Source of the DNA: Saprospiraceae bacterium
Lineage (GTDB): Bacteria; Bacteroidota; Bacteroidia; Chitinophagales; Saprospiraceae
Length of the DNA stretch: 64,000 nucleotides
Direction of reading: 5' to 3'
Assembly: GCA_016714895.1 (NCBI GenBank)
Contig: JADKBV010000011.1
Span: 1,054,001-1,118,000 of the forward strand
The first letter of the stretch is position 1, and every line of letters begins with the position of its first letter. The position numbers were made by a program, and so were the translations under genes. Below the pieces are notes generated by a model that was not told the origin of the DNA, made no database searches, and worked only from the letters and a program-made list of their open reading frames with translations. Of this stretch, positions 1 to 7,783 are shown in pieces.

Positions 1-2
1 GG

Positions 3-1091
3 CTCGGAGACAGTGTTTTATTACAGGCAGGCGAATGGACTTCAAAGGTATTGTTTCAAAATGAAGTGGATGCTTCTGTTTTAAGCAATATATATGATTT
101 TTTGATTACGGTCATCGGAGTGACTTTTATATTGTTGATATTCGGAGAAGCAGGGCCCAAAATGATAGCTACCAACAATAAAAACGGAGTTTTACGCATT
201 ATGGCTGGTCCTCTTACAGTTTTGAATTATATATTCAGCCCGATCAGTTCTTCTCTTGTCAGGATGTCAAAGTTTATTGAGTCCAAAATTAACACCAATA
301 CAAACCAAACTTCTAAGGAAGATATTGATACAGCCATTGATCTGATTGTCACCAATACTGAAAATTCCACTCAGGAAGCAGATATTCTCAAAGGCATTGT
401 AAGTTTCGGAGATACTTCAGCCAAACAAATCATGCACACGCGAACAGATGTGGTGGCAGTAGATGTCACCATAAACTTTAAGGAGCTTCTTAAAATTGTC
501 AAAGATTCAGGATATTCAAGATTTCCTGTTTTTCAGGATGATTTTGACGTGATCGTTGGAATATTATATGTTAAAGATATTTTGGAATTTTTGGATAAGG
601 ATGAAAATTTTGAATGGCAAAAACTGATTCGTACCAACGTTCTTTTTGTGCCTGAGTCAAAAAAAATCGACGAATTGCTGCGTGAGTTTCAGTTGAAAAA
701 GACCCACATGGCCATTATTGTAGATGAATACGGAGGGAGTGCAGGTATTGCAACCCTTGAAGATATTATGGAAGAAGTCGTCGGAGATATCAAAGATGAA
801 TTTGATAGTGATGATGACATTGACTACAAAAAAATCAGTGACGGACACTTCATTTTTGAAGGAAAAACCTTGCTCAAAGATGTTTGTCGGGTCATTTCGG
901 TCAATGTAAACTTTTTCGATACCATAAAAACCGATACAGATTCCATTGCAGGTATTTTTCTGGAGAGATATGGTGTAATTCCGGAAGTTGGTCAGGAAAT
1001 TTATCACCATCATATTACCTTAAGAGTTGACGCTACTTCTAAAAAAAGAATAGAAAAGGTGAGTGTTTTGATTGATGACATTAATGTTTGA
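3..1091 (+). CDS. gldE: Gliding motility protein GldE (CNNM/CBS family), 5' partial
   Basis: The frame is already open at base 3, so the gene starts before the window; the visible TTG/ATG codons are internal. The visible part has the end of a DUF21/CNNM-type membrane region (hydrophobic stretch in the first 60 residues with a GEAGPK motif), then a pair of CBS domains (roughly residues 125-250, including HMAIIVDEYGG and LEDIMEEVVGDI) and a C-terminal CorC/HlyC domain. Family knowledge: GldE is a CNNM-like membrane protein needed for Bacteroidota gliding and partly redundant with GldD. The gldD gene follows directly, which is the usual order and supports GldE over a generic hemolysin-like protein. 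A second CNNM/CBS gene lies at 38619-39896. Confidence 0.88.
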   Translation, partial: LGDSVLLQAGEWTSKVLFQNEVDASVLSNIYDFLITVIGVTFILLIFGEAGPKMIATNNKNGVLRIMAGPLTVLNYIFSPISSSLVRMSKFIESKINTNTNQTSKEDIDTAIDLIVTNTENSTQEADILKGIVSFGDTSAKQIMHTRTDVVAVDVTINFKELLKIVKDSGYSRFPVFQDDFDVIVGILYVKDILEFLDKDENFEWQKLIRTNVLFVPESKKIDELLREFQLKKTHMAIIVDEYGGSAGIATLEDIMEEVVGDIKDEFDSDDDIDYKKISDGHFIFEGKTLLKDVCRVISVNVNFFDTIKTDTDSIAGIFLERYGVIPEVGQEIYHHHITLRVDATSKKRIEKVSVLIDDINV

Positions 1092-1155
1092 TTTCAGGAT
1101 TGAAGGTTTAAATCTTTTTTCCTTAAAACGCCGCCGGACTATAAATACAAATATA

Positions 1156-1803
1156 ATGAATAAACCCTTGTCACATCTTTTTGTCCACATTATACATAGA
1201 CGTAATCATTTGGTTACCGGGTTGATTTTACCTGCCGTGATATTTGTTTTTTTATTTTCATCCTGTAAAGAGGACTGGGTAACTCCCAAAACCAGAATGT
1301 ATCCCAAAATAAATTTTCCTGAAAAAAGTTATCTGGTTTATCAGGATGGTTCCTGCCCGTATACTTTTGAATATCCTGGTTATGCCACCATCAAACGCGA
1401 TAGTTTGTTTTTTAAGGATCAGGTGGTTTCTCCTTGTTGGTTTGACATTCGTTTGGATACATTGAATGCTTCCATCCATTGTAATTATGTTGAGATTTCT
1501 AAAGAAAATACAGTTGATAAACTGATCAATGATGCTTTTACCATTGCAGGAAAACACAATATCAAAGCTGTGGCGCGGAAAGAATCAAATATTGAAAATG
1601 AATTTGGTGTAACCGGACTGTTTTTTGATATCGAAGGACCTGTAGCTATGCCGGTACAATTTTACGTAACAGATAATAAAAAACATTTTTTCCGCGGTTC
1701 ACTTTACTTCAATGCTAAAGTAAATCCCGATTCGACTGCTCCGGTCCTCCAATTTGTCCGTAATGATATTGAAAAATTGCTGGAAACCTTTCAGTGGAAA
1801 TAA
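1156..1803 (+). CDS. gldD: Gliding motility lipoprotein GldD
   Basis: GldD is a lipoprotein required for gliding, and in gliders it is tied to type IX secretion. The ATG at 1156 gives a short basic N-terminus, a hydrophobic segment and a lipobox-like FSSC at residues 33-36. An upstream in-frame ATG at 1072 would overlap gldE and add an implausible leader. The mature part carries GldD hallmarks: an RMYPKINFPEK segment, CPYTFEYPGYA, and a C-WFDI segment. Length (215 aa) suits the family. It follows gldE by 64 bp and is probably co-transcribed with it. Recognition rests on these motifs and on the gldE neighbour. Confidence 0.87.
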   Translation: MNKPLSHLFVHIIHRRNHLVTGLILPAVIFVFLFSSCKEDWVTPKTRMYPKINFPEKSYLVYQDGSCPYTFEYPGYATIKRDSLFFKDQVVSPCWFDIRLDTLNASIHCNYVEISKENTVDKLINDAFTIAGKHNIKAVARKESNIENEFGVTGLFFDIEGPVAMPVQFYVTDNKKHFFRGSLYFNAKVNPDSTAPVLQFVRNDIEKLLETFQWK

Positions 1804-1818
1804 CTTTTCGATTAGGTT

Positions 1819-3732
1819 TTAATCCTGTTTGATTTCAAAAATACTTTCATTCAAAAACATTCCATTTGAAGGGATAACTATTTTCTGTGCTGAAGGTCCG
1901 GATATATATACATTACCCTGGTTAGAAAATAATCCCGAGATAGTCATTAGTTTTTCTTCCTGATATTCCGGATCAGTGGCCAGGTATATACTTCCTTCAT
2001 TTTGTATCAGCCCATCTTCCCGGATGTCAACGATACCATGTGAAGGGTTGTTTATGATTAGTTTGCCGTTTACATCGACCTCAAGTTGCCCTGATACCGT
2101 CAATAATGTTGCATCTTCATCATACAAATTTTGGATATAAACCGTATCGCTAACAACAAGATTTCCTGTTACATGAATACCTGATGCATAAGGAATATGT
2201 AATGGTGATAAAATCCGGCATTCATGGGACCGACCGACATAAAGGCTGCTGATGTTTGTAGTTGATGTACTGTCCAGAATCAACATTCCTGAATGTTCCA
2301 TATCGTCAGCAAGCACCACATCATGGCAGTAATCCGGAAGTGTGCCCAGACTCCAGGTTGTCGGTTCAGACCAATCGGTATTAATGCCAAGCCATATATT
2401 TTCATATCGCTGCAAAACTGAAATACTAACCGAAGCTGTATTTCCTCTTGCCCGATGGTAGCTGTAAGGAGTCACAGAAAGTGTATGTGTCGGAGCATTT
2501 TCATTCCACAAAACAGTCACCTTATTGGAAAAAACAGAATGAATTAAAAACTGTCCTCCGGTTATCTGCCAGTCATAATAAGCTGCCGAATCTTTTCGGA
2601 CACTATATGTTTGTTGGTTTTGACCAATACAGATTTTTGTATTTCCGGTTATAGAAACCGGTGCGGGACGCAATAAATGTTCACAAAACCACTCAGATAT
2701 TCCGGGAACAATATCGGCGTGTAATGTATTCGTTCCGTTTTCATGAACGTCATGGCCCCGGTTTGAATAGGTGTTTAATTCGTTAATCAAACCGACATTA
2801 TTGGCTTGTTGGGAAATCGGAAAACTCCCGTGAACTTCCGGAAGATCAGATCCTACGACCAGCCACAATAAATTGCTGAATGGTTCGCCGGATTCGTAAG
2901 GTACGGTTTCATCGTCGGTGCTGTGAAAAGATATAAGGATAGGTTCGTTAGCTTCTTCAATATATTCAGTAAAACCTAAGGCTCCGGCCAGATTAAAAAC
3001 AGCTTTAGCCCTGCCATTAAAATTCCGGTTGTCACCGACACTATCCAAAGATAATTGGTCGGGCACCTGAAAACCATTTTGCGTCCAGGCTCTCGTAGAA
3101 ACAGGTCTCAATTCATCTCTGTCCAGATAGGCATTATGAAGGGCGACAAATCCACCGGAACTGTGACCGCCAATATAAATTTGGTTTGGATCTATTCTGT
3201 ACAAGTTTGGTCCGGCGGCATCAGCTTTAAAAAAACGAACCGCTGATCTTCCGTCCTGCAGGCCCCTGTATACTGCTCGCATCGCCAGGTCGGCATTAAA
3301 GATATTCATGCCAAGACGATAGTCTATAACTGCAGTGACAAACCCCCTTTTTGTCAATTCCTGCGCCATAAGCCTAATGCTCCAGTGATCTTTACTACCT
3401 GACAAAAAGCCGCCTCCGAAAGCAATGATGATAACGGGTCTTTTGGACAAGGTATCACCGACGGGCGTAAAAATATTCATCCGCAAATTGATGGCAGTGG
3501 TTTGGTATTCTCTGACATTGAGCGGATATCCGGTGATCCATTCATAAAAACCACCTCCCGGATTTGGGCGGGGCACTCCGGTGCTGAAAGTAACATTTTG
3601 AGTTTCGTTCCATGACGTAAATACATTACTCACATACCTGTTTGGTAAGGGTTGTGCATGTATTTTTAGTATAAGAAAACTGTAACTTATACTAACCCAA
3701 AACAGAAATTTACGGATGAATAACAAAGGCAT
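1819..3732 (-). CDS. Secreted alpha/beta-hydrolase (carboxylesterase-like) with C-terminal beta domains
   Basis: A signal peptide ends near residue 26 (KIHAQ). An esterase domain follows, with an HGG-type oxyanion segment (FGGGF, residues 105-109) and nucleophile Ser191 in GHSSG. A carboxylesterase type B/BD-FAE-like fold is likely. After about residue 350 the chain becomes beta-rich: a PKD-like segment with WQITGG, then repeats reading like parallel-beta strands (VTGNLVVSDTVYI, VSGQLEVDVNGKL). These look like cell-surface modules. No T9SS sorting tail is visible, unlike many secreted multidomain proteins of the phylum. It overlaps the upstream 159-aa gene by one base (TGATG), so translation is probably coupled. 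The substrate cannot be told from sequence. Confidence 0.75.
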   Translation of the reverse strand: MPLLFIRKFLFWVSISYSFLILKIHAQPLPNRYVSNVFTSWNETQNVTFSTGVPRPNPGGGFYEWITGYPLNVREYQTTAINLRMNIFTPVGDTLSKRPVIIIAFGGGFLSGSKDHWSIRLMAQELTKRGFVTAVIDYRLGMNIFNADLAMRAVYRGLQDGRSAVRFFKADAAGPNLYRIDPNQIYIGGHSSGGFVALHNAYLDRDELRPVSTRAWTQNGFQVPDQLSLDSVGDNRNFNGRAKAVFNLAGALGFTEYIEEANEPILISFHSTDDETVPYESGEPFSNLLWLVVGSDLPEVHGSFPISQQANNVGLINELNTYSNRGHDVHENGTNTLHADIVPGISEWFCEHLLRPAPVSITGNTKICIGQNQQTYSVRKDSAAYYDWQITGGQFLIHSVFSNKVTVLWNENAPTHTLSVTPYSYHRARGNTASVSISVLQRYENIWLGINTDWSEPTTWSLGTLPDYCHDVVLADDMEHSGMLILDSTSTTNISSLYVGRSHECRILSPLHIPYASGIHVTGNLVVSDTVYIQNLYDEDATLLTVSGQLEVDVNGKLIINNPSHGIVDIREDGLIQNEGSIYLATDPEYQEEKLMTISGLFSNQGNVYISGPSAQKIVIPSNGMFLNESIFEIKQD

Positions 3733-4211
3733 CAGTCTCTTGGTGTGCTGTTCATTTGTTTTTCAAAATAAGGGTATATCTCCGACTGAAATTTTTGGGA
3801 AGAGCGGAACAAATTTTTTATCTCAAAATATACTTTTGGGTCCAAAAGCAATTCCTTACATTTTTGTATTTCAAATTTTTCAACTTTGGCAGAAATTTCT
3901 ACGTTTTTTTTCTGCACAGCGTCAAAAAAAGCTTTTTCATTTTCAGAATATCCTGATTTTTCTTTTGCTTCGACGTTTTGCTGTATGATATCTCTGTATC
4001 GTGCATAAGAAATATTATGCTCCTGAAGTAGGGATATAATTTCAACGTCCAGATTGTTTTCAATCGAGCTTGTTTCCGAATATATCAGCACAAATGCCTC
4101 CAGATCTTTATTTGCATATGTTGAGGACATTTCCTGCGCTTGTGTCTGAAAAATACAAAAAAAAGTACAAACAAAAGCTGTTAAAGTAAATCGCGTAAAA
4201 AAATGGTTCAT
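3732..4211 (-). CDS. Small secreted protein of unknown function
   Basis: The protein has 159 residues with a clear signal peptide (hydrophobic residues 8-22, cleavage near QTQAQ). The mature part is mainly charged and helical, with many Glu and Lys. It resembles the DUF4168-like small periplasmic helical proteins in composition, but I cannot assign a family. Its stop overlaps the start of the esterase gene (TGATG at 3730-3734), so the two form a coupled pair and may act together at the cell envelope. The function is unknown. Confidence 0.65.
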   Translation of the reverse strand: MNHFFTRFTLTAFVCTFFCIFQTQAQEMSSTYANKDLEAFVLIYSETSSIENNLDVEIISLLQEHNISYARYRDIIQQNVEAKEKSGYSENEKAFFDAVQKKNVEISAKVEKFEIQKCKELLLDPKVYFEIKNLFRSSQKFQSEIYPYFEKQMNSTPRD

Positions 4212-4403
4212 AAAATCCGTATTTGCTTTGAAAGAATGACTATAATATTGTCAGCCACGAAGTTATATATATTTTATTTAATTAAGAGAAATTTTTTAAT
4301 TTAAGTATGTAATATGTTTTAAAATGAACATATGAAGCAAATATTTTTTTTGGGTAACAACAATATTCAAACAAATGTATTATGTATTTATAATTTTAAA
4401 AAT

Positions 4404-5171
4404 GTGTTAAGCATCATTTCTTCTTCCAAAACAATGGCAAAAGAGAGTTCATTGTTGACTCCTAAGACTAACGTTTATTTTGAAAAAAATTTCAGAATAC
4501 TTTTAAAAAAATTGCAGAAAATGCCCAAAAATCAACTGCAGCAATTGATGGCTACAAGTGATAAACTTACGGACGAGACCAACACTTTATACAAAAACTT
4601 TCCGGAAAAAATTGATGCTGAAACAGGCAGATCCGCAGTTTTGGCTTATAGTGGCGATGTTTATCAGGGTCTCAACGCAAAAGACTTTACAACAGAAGAT
4701 ATACACTTTGCTCAGGATCATCTGCGGATTTTATCCGGTCTTTTTGGCGTATTACGACCACTTGACCTGATTGCACCTTACCGATTGGAAATGGCAACAT
4801 CTTTGGAAACAGGACAAAACAAAAACCTTTATGGTTTCTGGAGCAAAAAAATCACCGACCATTTACATGAAACGATTCAGGAACATCGTAACAAAATTTT
4901 GTTAAATCTGGCTTCAGGAGAATATTTTAAAGTCATTGATCTAAAAAAATTTGATTTTCCTGTTTATCACGTCGAGTTTAAAGAGGTGAAAAACGGCAAA
5001 CTCACCGGAAATGCTTTCACCAATAAAAAAATGAGAGGTGTGATGGCAAACTACATTATCAAATATAAAATCGACAATCCTGAAGATTTGATGCCTTTTT
5101 CAGAATATGGATTTTTGTTTTCTGAAGCACATGCTACCCATAATCATTTTGTTTTTTTACGAACAGTTTGA
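4404..5171 (+). CDS. yaaA: YaaA/UPF0246 family peroxide-stress protein
   Basis: This is a YaaA homologue: conserved GDVYQGL, AQDHLRILSGLFGVLRPLDLIAPYRLEM (in two stretches), NLYGFW and NLASGEYFK. E. coli YaaA limits free iron and DNA damage under peroxide stress and has a DNA-binding fold. I chose the GTG at 4404 because it gives VLSIISSSKTM, which aligns with the family's usual N-terminus (LILISPAKT). The ATG at 4332 would add 24 unrelated residues. From GTG the length is 255 aa, normal for the family. The gene stands alone, divergent from the 3732-4211 gene. Confidence 0.88.
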   Translation: MLSIISSSKTMAKESSLLTPKTNVYFEKNFRILLKKLQKMPKNQLQQLMATSDKLTDETNTLYKNFPEKIDAETGRSAVLAYSGDVYQGLNAKDFTTEDIHFAQDHLRILSGLFGVLRPLDLIAPYRLEMATSLETGQNKNLYGFWSKKITDHLHETIQEHRNKILLNLASGEYFKVIDLKKFDFPVYHVEFKEVKNGKLTGNAFTNKKMRGVMANYIIKYKIDNPEDLMPFSEYGFLFSEAHATHNHFVFLRTV

Positions 5172-5278
5172 TCTTTAGAAAGTCTAAGAATTACATTTTG
5201 TCGTCCGTTTTTTTTAACAATCACCTTGTTTTCTTAGAATTCAAAACCGGATTTTCTCTTTATTTTATAAATAAATCG

Positions 5279-5286
5279 TAATTTTG
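5279..5286 (+). promoter_or_regulatory. Probable -7 box of the PTPS-folE-fabD operon
   Basis: TAATTTTG matches the Bacteroidota -7 consensus TAnnTTTG and sits 17 bp before the ATG at 5304. No clear -33 TTTG is visible, so the call rests on one box. Confidence 0.45.
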
Positions 5287-5303
5287 CGGCTTATTTTATC
5301 AAT

Positions 5304-5729
5304 ATGCCTACGGTTTATCTTACAAGGCTGGAAAAATTTAACGCAGCACACAAACTTTGGATCGAATCCTGGTCCGAAGAGGAGAATATAGCTTTTTTTG
5401 GAAAATGTGCCAACAAAAACTGGCATGGTCATAATTTCACCTTAAGTGTTACGGTTAAGGGACAACCGGATCCGCTGATAGGTTGGGTTATGGATGCTAA
5501 AAAGCTCGGTAAACTCATTAAAGAAATTGTCATAGAAAAGGTAGATCATTCAAATCTGAATCTTGATGTTGATTTTGTTCCTCAAGGTATGATGCCGACC
5601 ACCGAAAACATGGCTATTTTGATCTGGGATCAATTAAAACCTCATGTTGAAAAAAACCAATGTACATTACATTGTGTTAAGCTTCAGGAAACAGATTCCA
5701 TTTTTGTGGAATATTATGGAGAATCATAA
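5304..5729 (+). CDS. 6-pyruvoyl-tetrahydropterin synthase / QueD family enzyme
   Basis: The 141-aa T-fold enzyme acts on dihydroneopterin triphosphate, the product of FolE encoded next door. Zinc ligands His16, His41 and His43 (HGHNF), probable catalytic Cys35 (FGKCANKN), the Asp81-His82 pair and substrate-anchoring Glu129 (ETDSIFVEY) are visible. The SEEENIAFFGKC insert and the ETD motif look like eukaryotic-type PTPS rather than short E. coli QueD. It may make 6-pyruvoyl-tetrahydropterin or 6-carboxy-tetrahydropterin for queuosine; sequence alone does not decide. folE overlaps its 3' end by 14 bp. Confidence 0.85.
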   Translation: MPTVYLTRLEKFNAAHKLWIESWSEEENIAFFGKCANKNWHGHNFTLSVTVKGQPDPLIGWVMDAKKLGKLIKEIVIEKVDHSNLNLDVDFVPQGMMPTTENMAILIWDQLKPHVEKNQCTLHCVKLQETDSIFVEYYGES

Positions 5730-6336
5730 AAAAAGTCACGTGGGGTATTCAAAAAAAGATCATTACCAACCCGAAATAACAGAAAAAATCAGTCAACAAT
5801 ATAGAAATATTATTCAGACACTGGGTGAAGACCCGGACAGAGAAGGATTGATCAAAACACCGGAAAGAGCTGCCAAAGCAATGCAGTTTCTGACTCAGGG
5901 TTATGCATTGAGCGCTGAGGATATATTGAAGTCAGCCCTTTTTAAAGAAGAATACAATGAAATGGTCATTGTAAAAGACATTGAAGTATATTCGATGTGT
6001 GAGCACCACATGTTACCCTTTTTTGGAAAAGCTCACATCGCCTATATACCAAACGGTTATGTAGTGGGCCTGAGTAAAATTCCCAGGGTAGTGGATGTTT
6101 TTGCCAGAAGACTCCAGGTTCAGGAAAGATTGACTCAGGAAATATTGCAGGCCATCGACCAAACGTTAAAACCTCAGGGTTGTGCAGTGGTGATCGAAGC
6201 GATTCACATGTGTATGATGATGCGTGGCGTTCAGAAACAAAACAGCTCCACAACAACTTCTGCGTTTACAGGACAATTTCACCAGGTTGAAACACGAAGC
6301 GAATTTTTAAGCCTAATCGGCAAATCATTGAGATAA
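5716..6336 (+). CDS. folE: GTP cyclohydrolase I
   Basis: FolE converts GTP to dihydroneopterin triphosphate, the first step of folate and pterin synthesis. Zinc ligands are Cys95 and His98 in CEHHMLPFFG and Cys166 in AIHMCMMMRG. LIKTPERAAKAM near the N-terminus is typical. I chose the ATG at 5716 (206 aa, normal length); a longer in-frame start at 5644 would lie deep in the PTPS gene and add unconserved residues. The 14-bp overlap with the PTPS-like gene implies coupled translation, and the two enzymes act in sequence. fabD follows after 19 bp. Confidence 0.95.
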   Translation: MENHKKSHVGYSKKDHYQPEITEKISQQYRNIIQTLGEDPDREGLIKTPERAAKAMQFLTQGYALSAEDILKSALFKEEYNEMVIVKDIEVYSMCEHHMLPFFGKAHIAYIPNGYVVGLSKIPRVVDVFARRLQVQERLTQEILQAIDQTLKPQGCAVVIEAIHMCMMMRGVQKQNSSTTTSAFTGQFHQVETRSEFLSLIGKSLR

Positions 6337-6355
6337 AAGAATACATAAAATATAT

Positions 6356-7231
6356 ATGACAGCATATGTTTTTCCCGGACAGGGAGCACAATTCGAAGGT
6401 ATGGGAGCTGATTTGTATGAATCGTCTGAGGCAGCAAAAAATATTTTTCATAAAGCTGATGAGATTTTGGGGTTTAAACTTTCTGAAATCATGTTTTCGG
6501 GAAGTGCTGAAGACCTTAAACAGACCAAAGTGACTCAACCGGCTCTTTTTGTACATGCCATGGCAAAATGGGCTGCCTTTGAACATGAGGCTCCCGATGC
6601 TGTTGCAGGACATTCGTTAGGCGAATTTTCTGCTTTGGTGGCCAACGGAACCCTTACTTTTGAGGACGGACTCAAACTTGTATATGAAAGAGCCCTTGCC
6701 ATGCAGGAAGCCTGTGAAAAACAAGCAGGTACTATGGCGGCTATTCTGGGACTTGAAGACGAAGTAGTTGAGGAAATCTGCGGATCCATAGACGAGATTG
6801 TTGTTCCTGCCAATTATAATTGCCCGGGTCAGCTCGTTATTTCCGGAAGTCTGGAAGGTATACGCATGGCCACAGAAAAACTGACCGAAGCTGGAGCCAA
6901 AAGAGCTTTGGTTCTTGAAGTGGGGGGAGCATTTCACAGTCCATTGATGGAACCGGCAAGAGTCAGACTCGAAAGAGCTATTCAAAATACCACATTTCAT
7001 CAGCCTGTTTGTCCGGTTTTTCAAAATGTACACGGCCAGGCGGAGTTAAATCCGGAAGCCATCAAAATCAATCTCATCGCTCAGTTGACAGGCGCTGTTA
7101 AATGGACTCAGTCTGTTCAGAACATGATCAGCAGCGGTGTTACCCGTTTTGTTGAGGTTGGTGGTACCGGCAAAGTTTTGTCAGGATTGATCAAAAAAGT
7201 AAACAGAGAGGTCGAAGTCTCCGGTTTGTAA
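6356..7231 (+). CDS. fabD: Malonyl-CoA:ACP transacylase
   Basis: FabD loads malonyl groups onto acyl carrier protein for type II fatty-acid synthesis. The start PGQGAQFEGMG, nucleophile Ser87 in GHSLGE, and the catalytic-type His194 in GGAFHSPLM are all present. The 291-aa length is standard. It is the third gene of a compact operon and lies 1 bp before yqgE. There is no fabH, fabF or acpP nearby, so its position here reflects co-transcription rather than a fab cluster. Confidence 0.96.
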   Translation: MTAYVFPGQGAQFEGMGADLYESSEAAKNIFHKADEILGFKLSEIMFSGSAEDLKQTKVTQPALFVHAMAKWAAFEHEAPDAVAGHSLGEFSALVANGTLTFEDGLKLVYERALAMQEACEKQAGTMAAILGLEDEVVEEICGSIDEIVVPANYNCPGQLVISGSLEGIRMATEKLTEAGAKRALVLEVGGAFHSPLMEPARVRLERAIQNTTFHQPVCPVFQNVHGQAELNPEAIKINLIAQLTGAVKWTQSVQNMISSGVTRFVEVGGTGKVLSGLIKKVNREVEVSGL

Positions 7232-7232
7232 T

Positions 7233-7781
7233 ATGGAAGTCTTCAAAGGAAAATTGCTGGTTGCAGAACCATTTATGCTGGATGATTATTTTAAACGTGC
7301 AGTTATTTTGGTTTGTGAGCACGAACAACACGGAACAACAGGATTTATCCTCAACAAACCTTTTCATACCAAAATGGAAAAACTGATTCCGGATTTTCCG
7401 GAATGTGATGCCCCTGTGTTTTTGGGTGGTCCTGTAGGTTTGGATTCCATTCATTATTTACATAACGCCGGCCATATATTGGACGGAAGTCTGGAAATAT
7501 GTAAAGGGGTGTATTGGGGAGGTGATTTTGAAAAGTTGAAGTTTTTAATTGAAAATAAATTGATCAATGCCGGAGATATCCGGTTTTATATCGGGTATTC
7601 CGGATGGAGTGAAGGACAATTGGTAAGTGAAATGGAAACAGGCTCATGGCTCGTTTGTGATATGGATGCCAACTATTTGTTCAAAACCAAACCTTTTGTA
7701 TTATGGCAACATGTCCTTCAGAATAAAGGAGACAGATATACCGTAATTGCTCAGATTTCCGATGACCCACAGTATAATTAA
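7233..7781 (+). CDS. YqgE/AlgH (UPF0301) family protein
   Basis: Conserved family segments are present: GKLLVAEPFM near the start, DYFKRAVILVCEHE, GTTGFILNKP, FLGGPVG and GYSGWSEGQL. At 182 aa it is normal length. YqgE/AlgH proteins are widespread cytoplasmic proteins of unclear biochemical role; AlgH was named from alginate regulation in Pseudomonas, which need not apply here. The gene is packed between fabD (1 bp gap) and the ABC-F gene (2 bp gap). Confidence 0.93.
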   Translation: MEVFKGKLLVAEPFMLDDYFKRAVILVCEHEQHGTTGFILNKPFHTKMEKLIPDFPECDAPVFLGGPVGLDSIHYLHNAGHILDGSLEICKGVYWGGDFEKLKFLIENKLINAGDIRFYIGYSGWSEGQLVSEMETGSWLVCDMDANYLFKTKPFVLWQHVLQNKGDRYTVIAQISDDPQYN

Positions 7782-7783
7782 TT

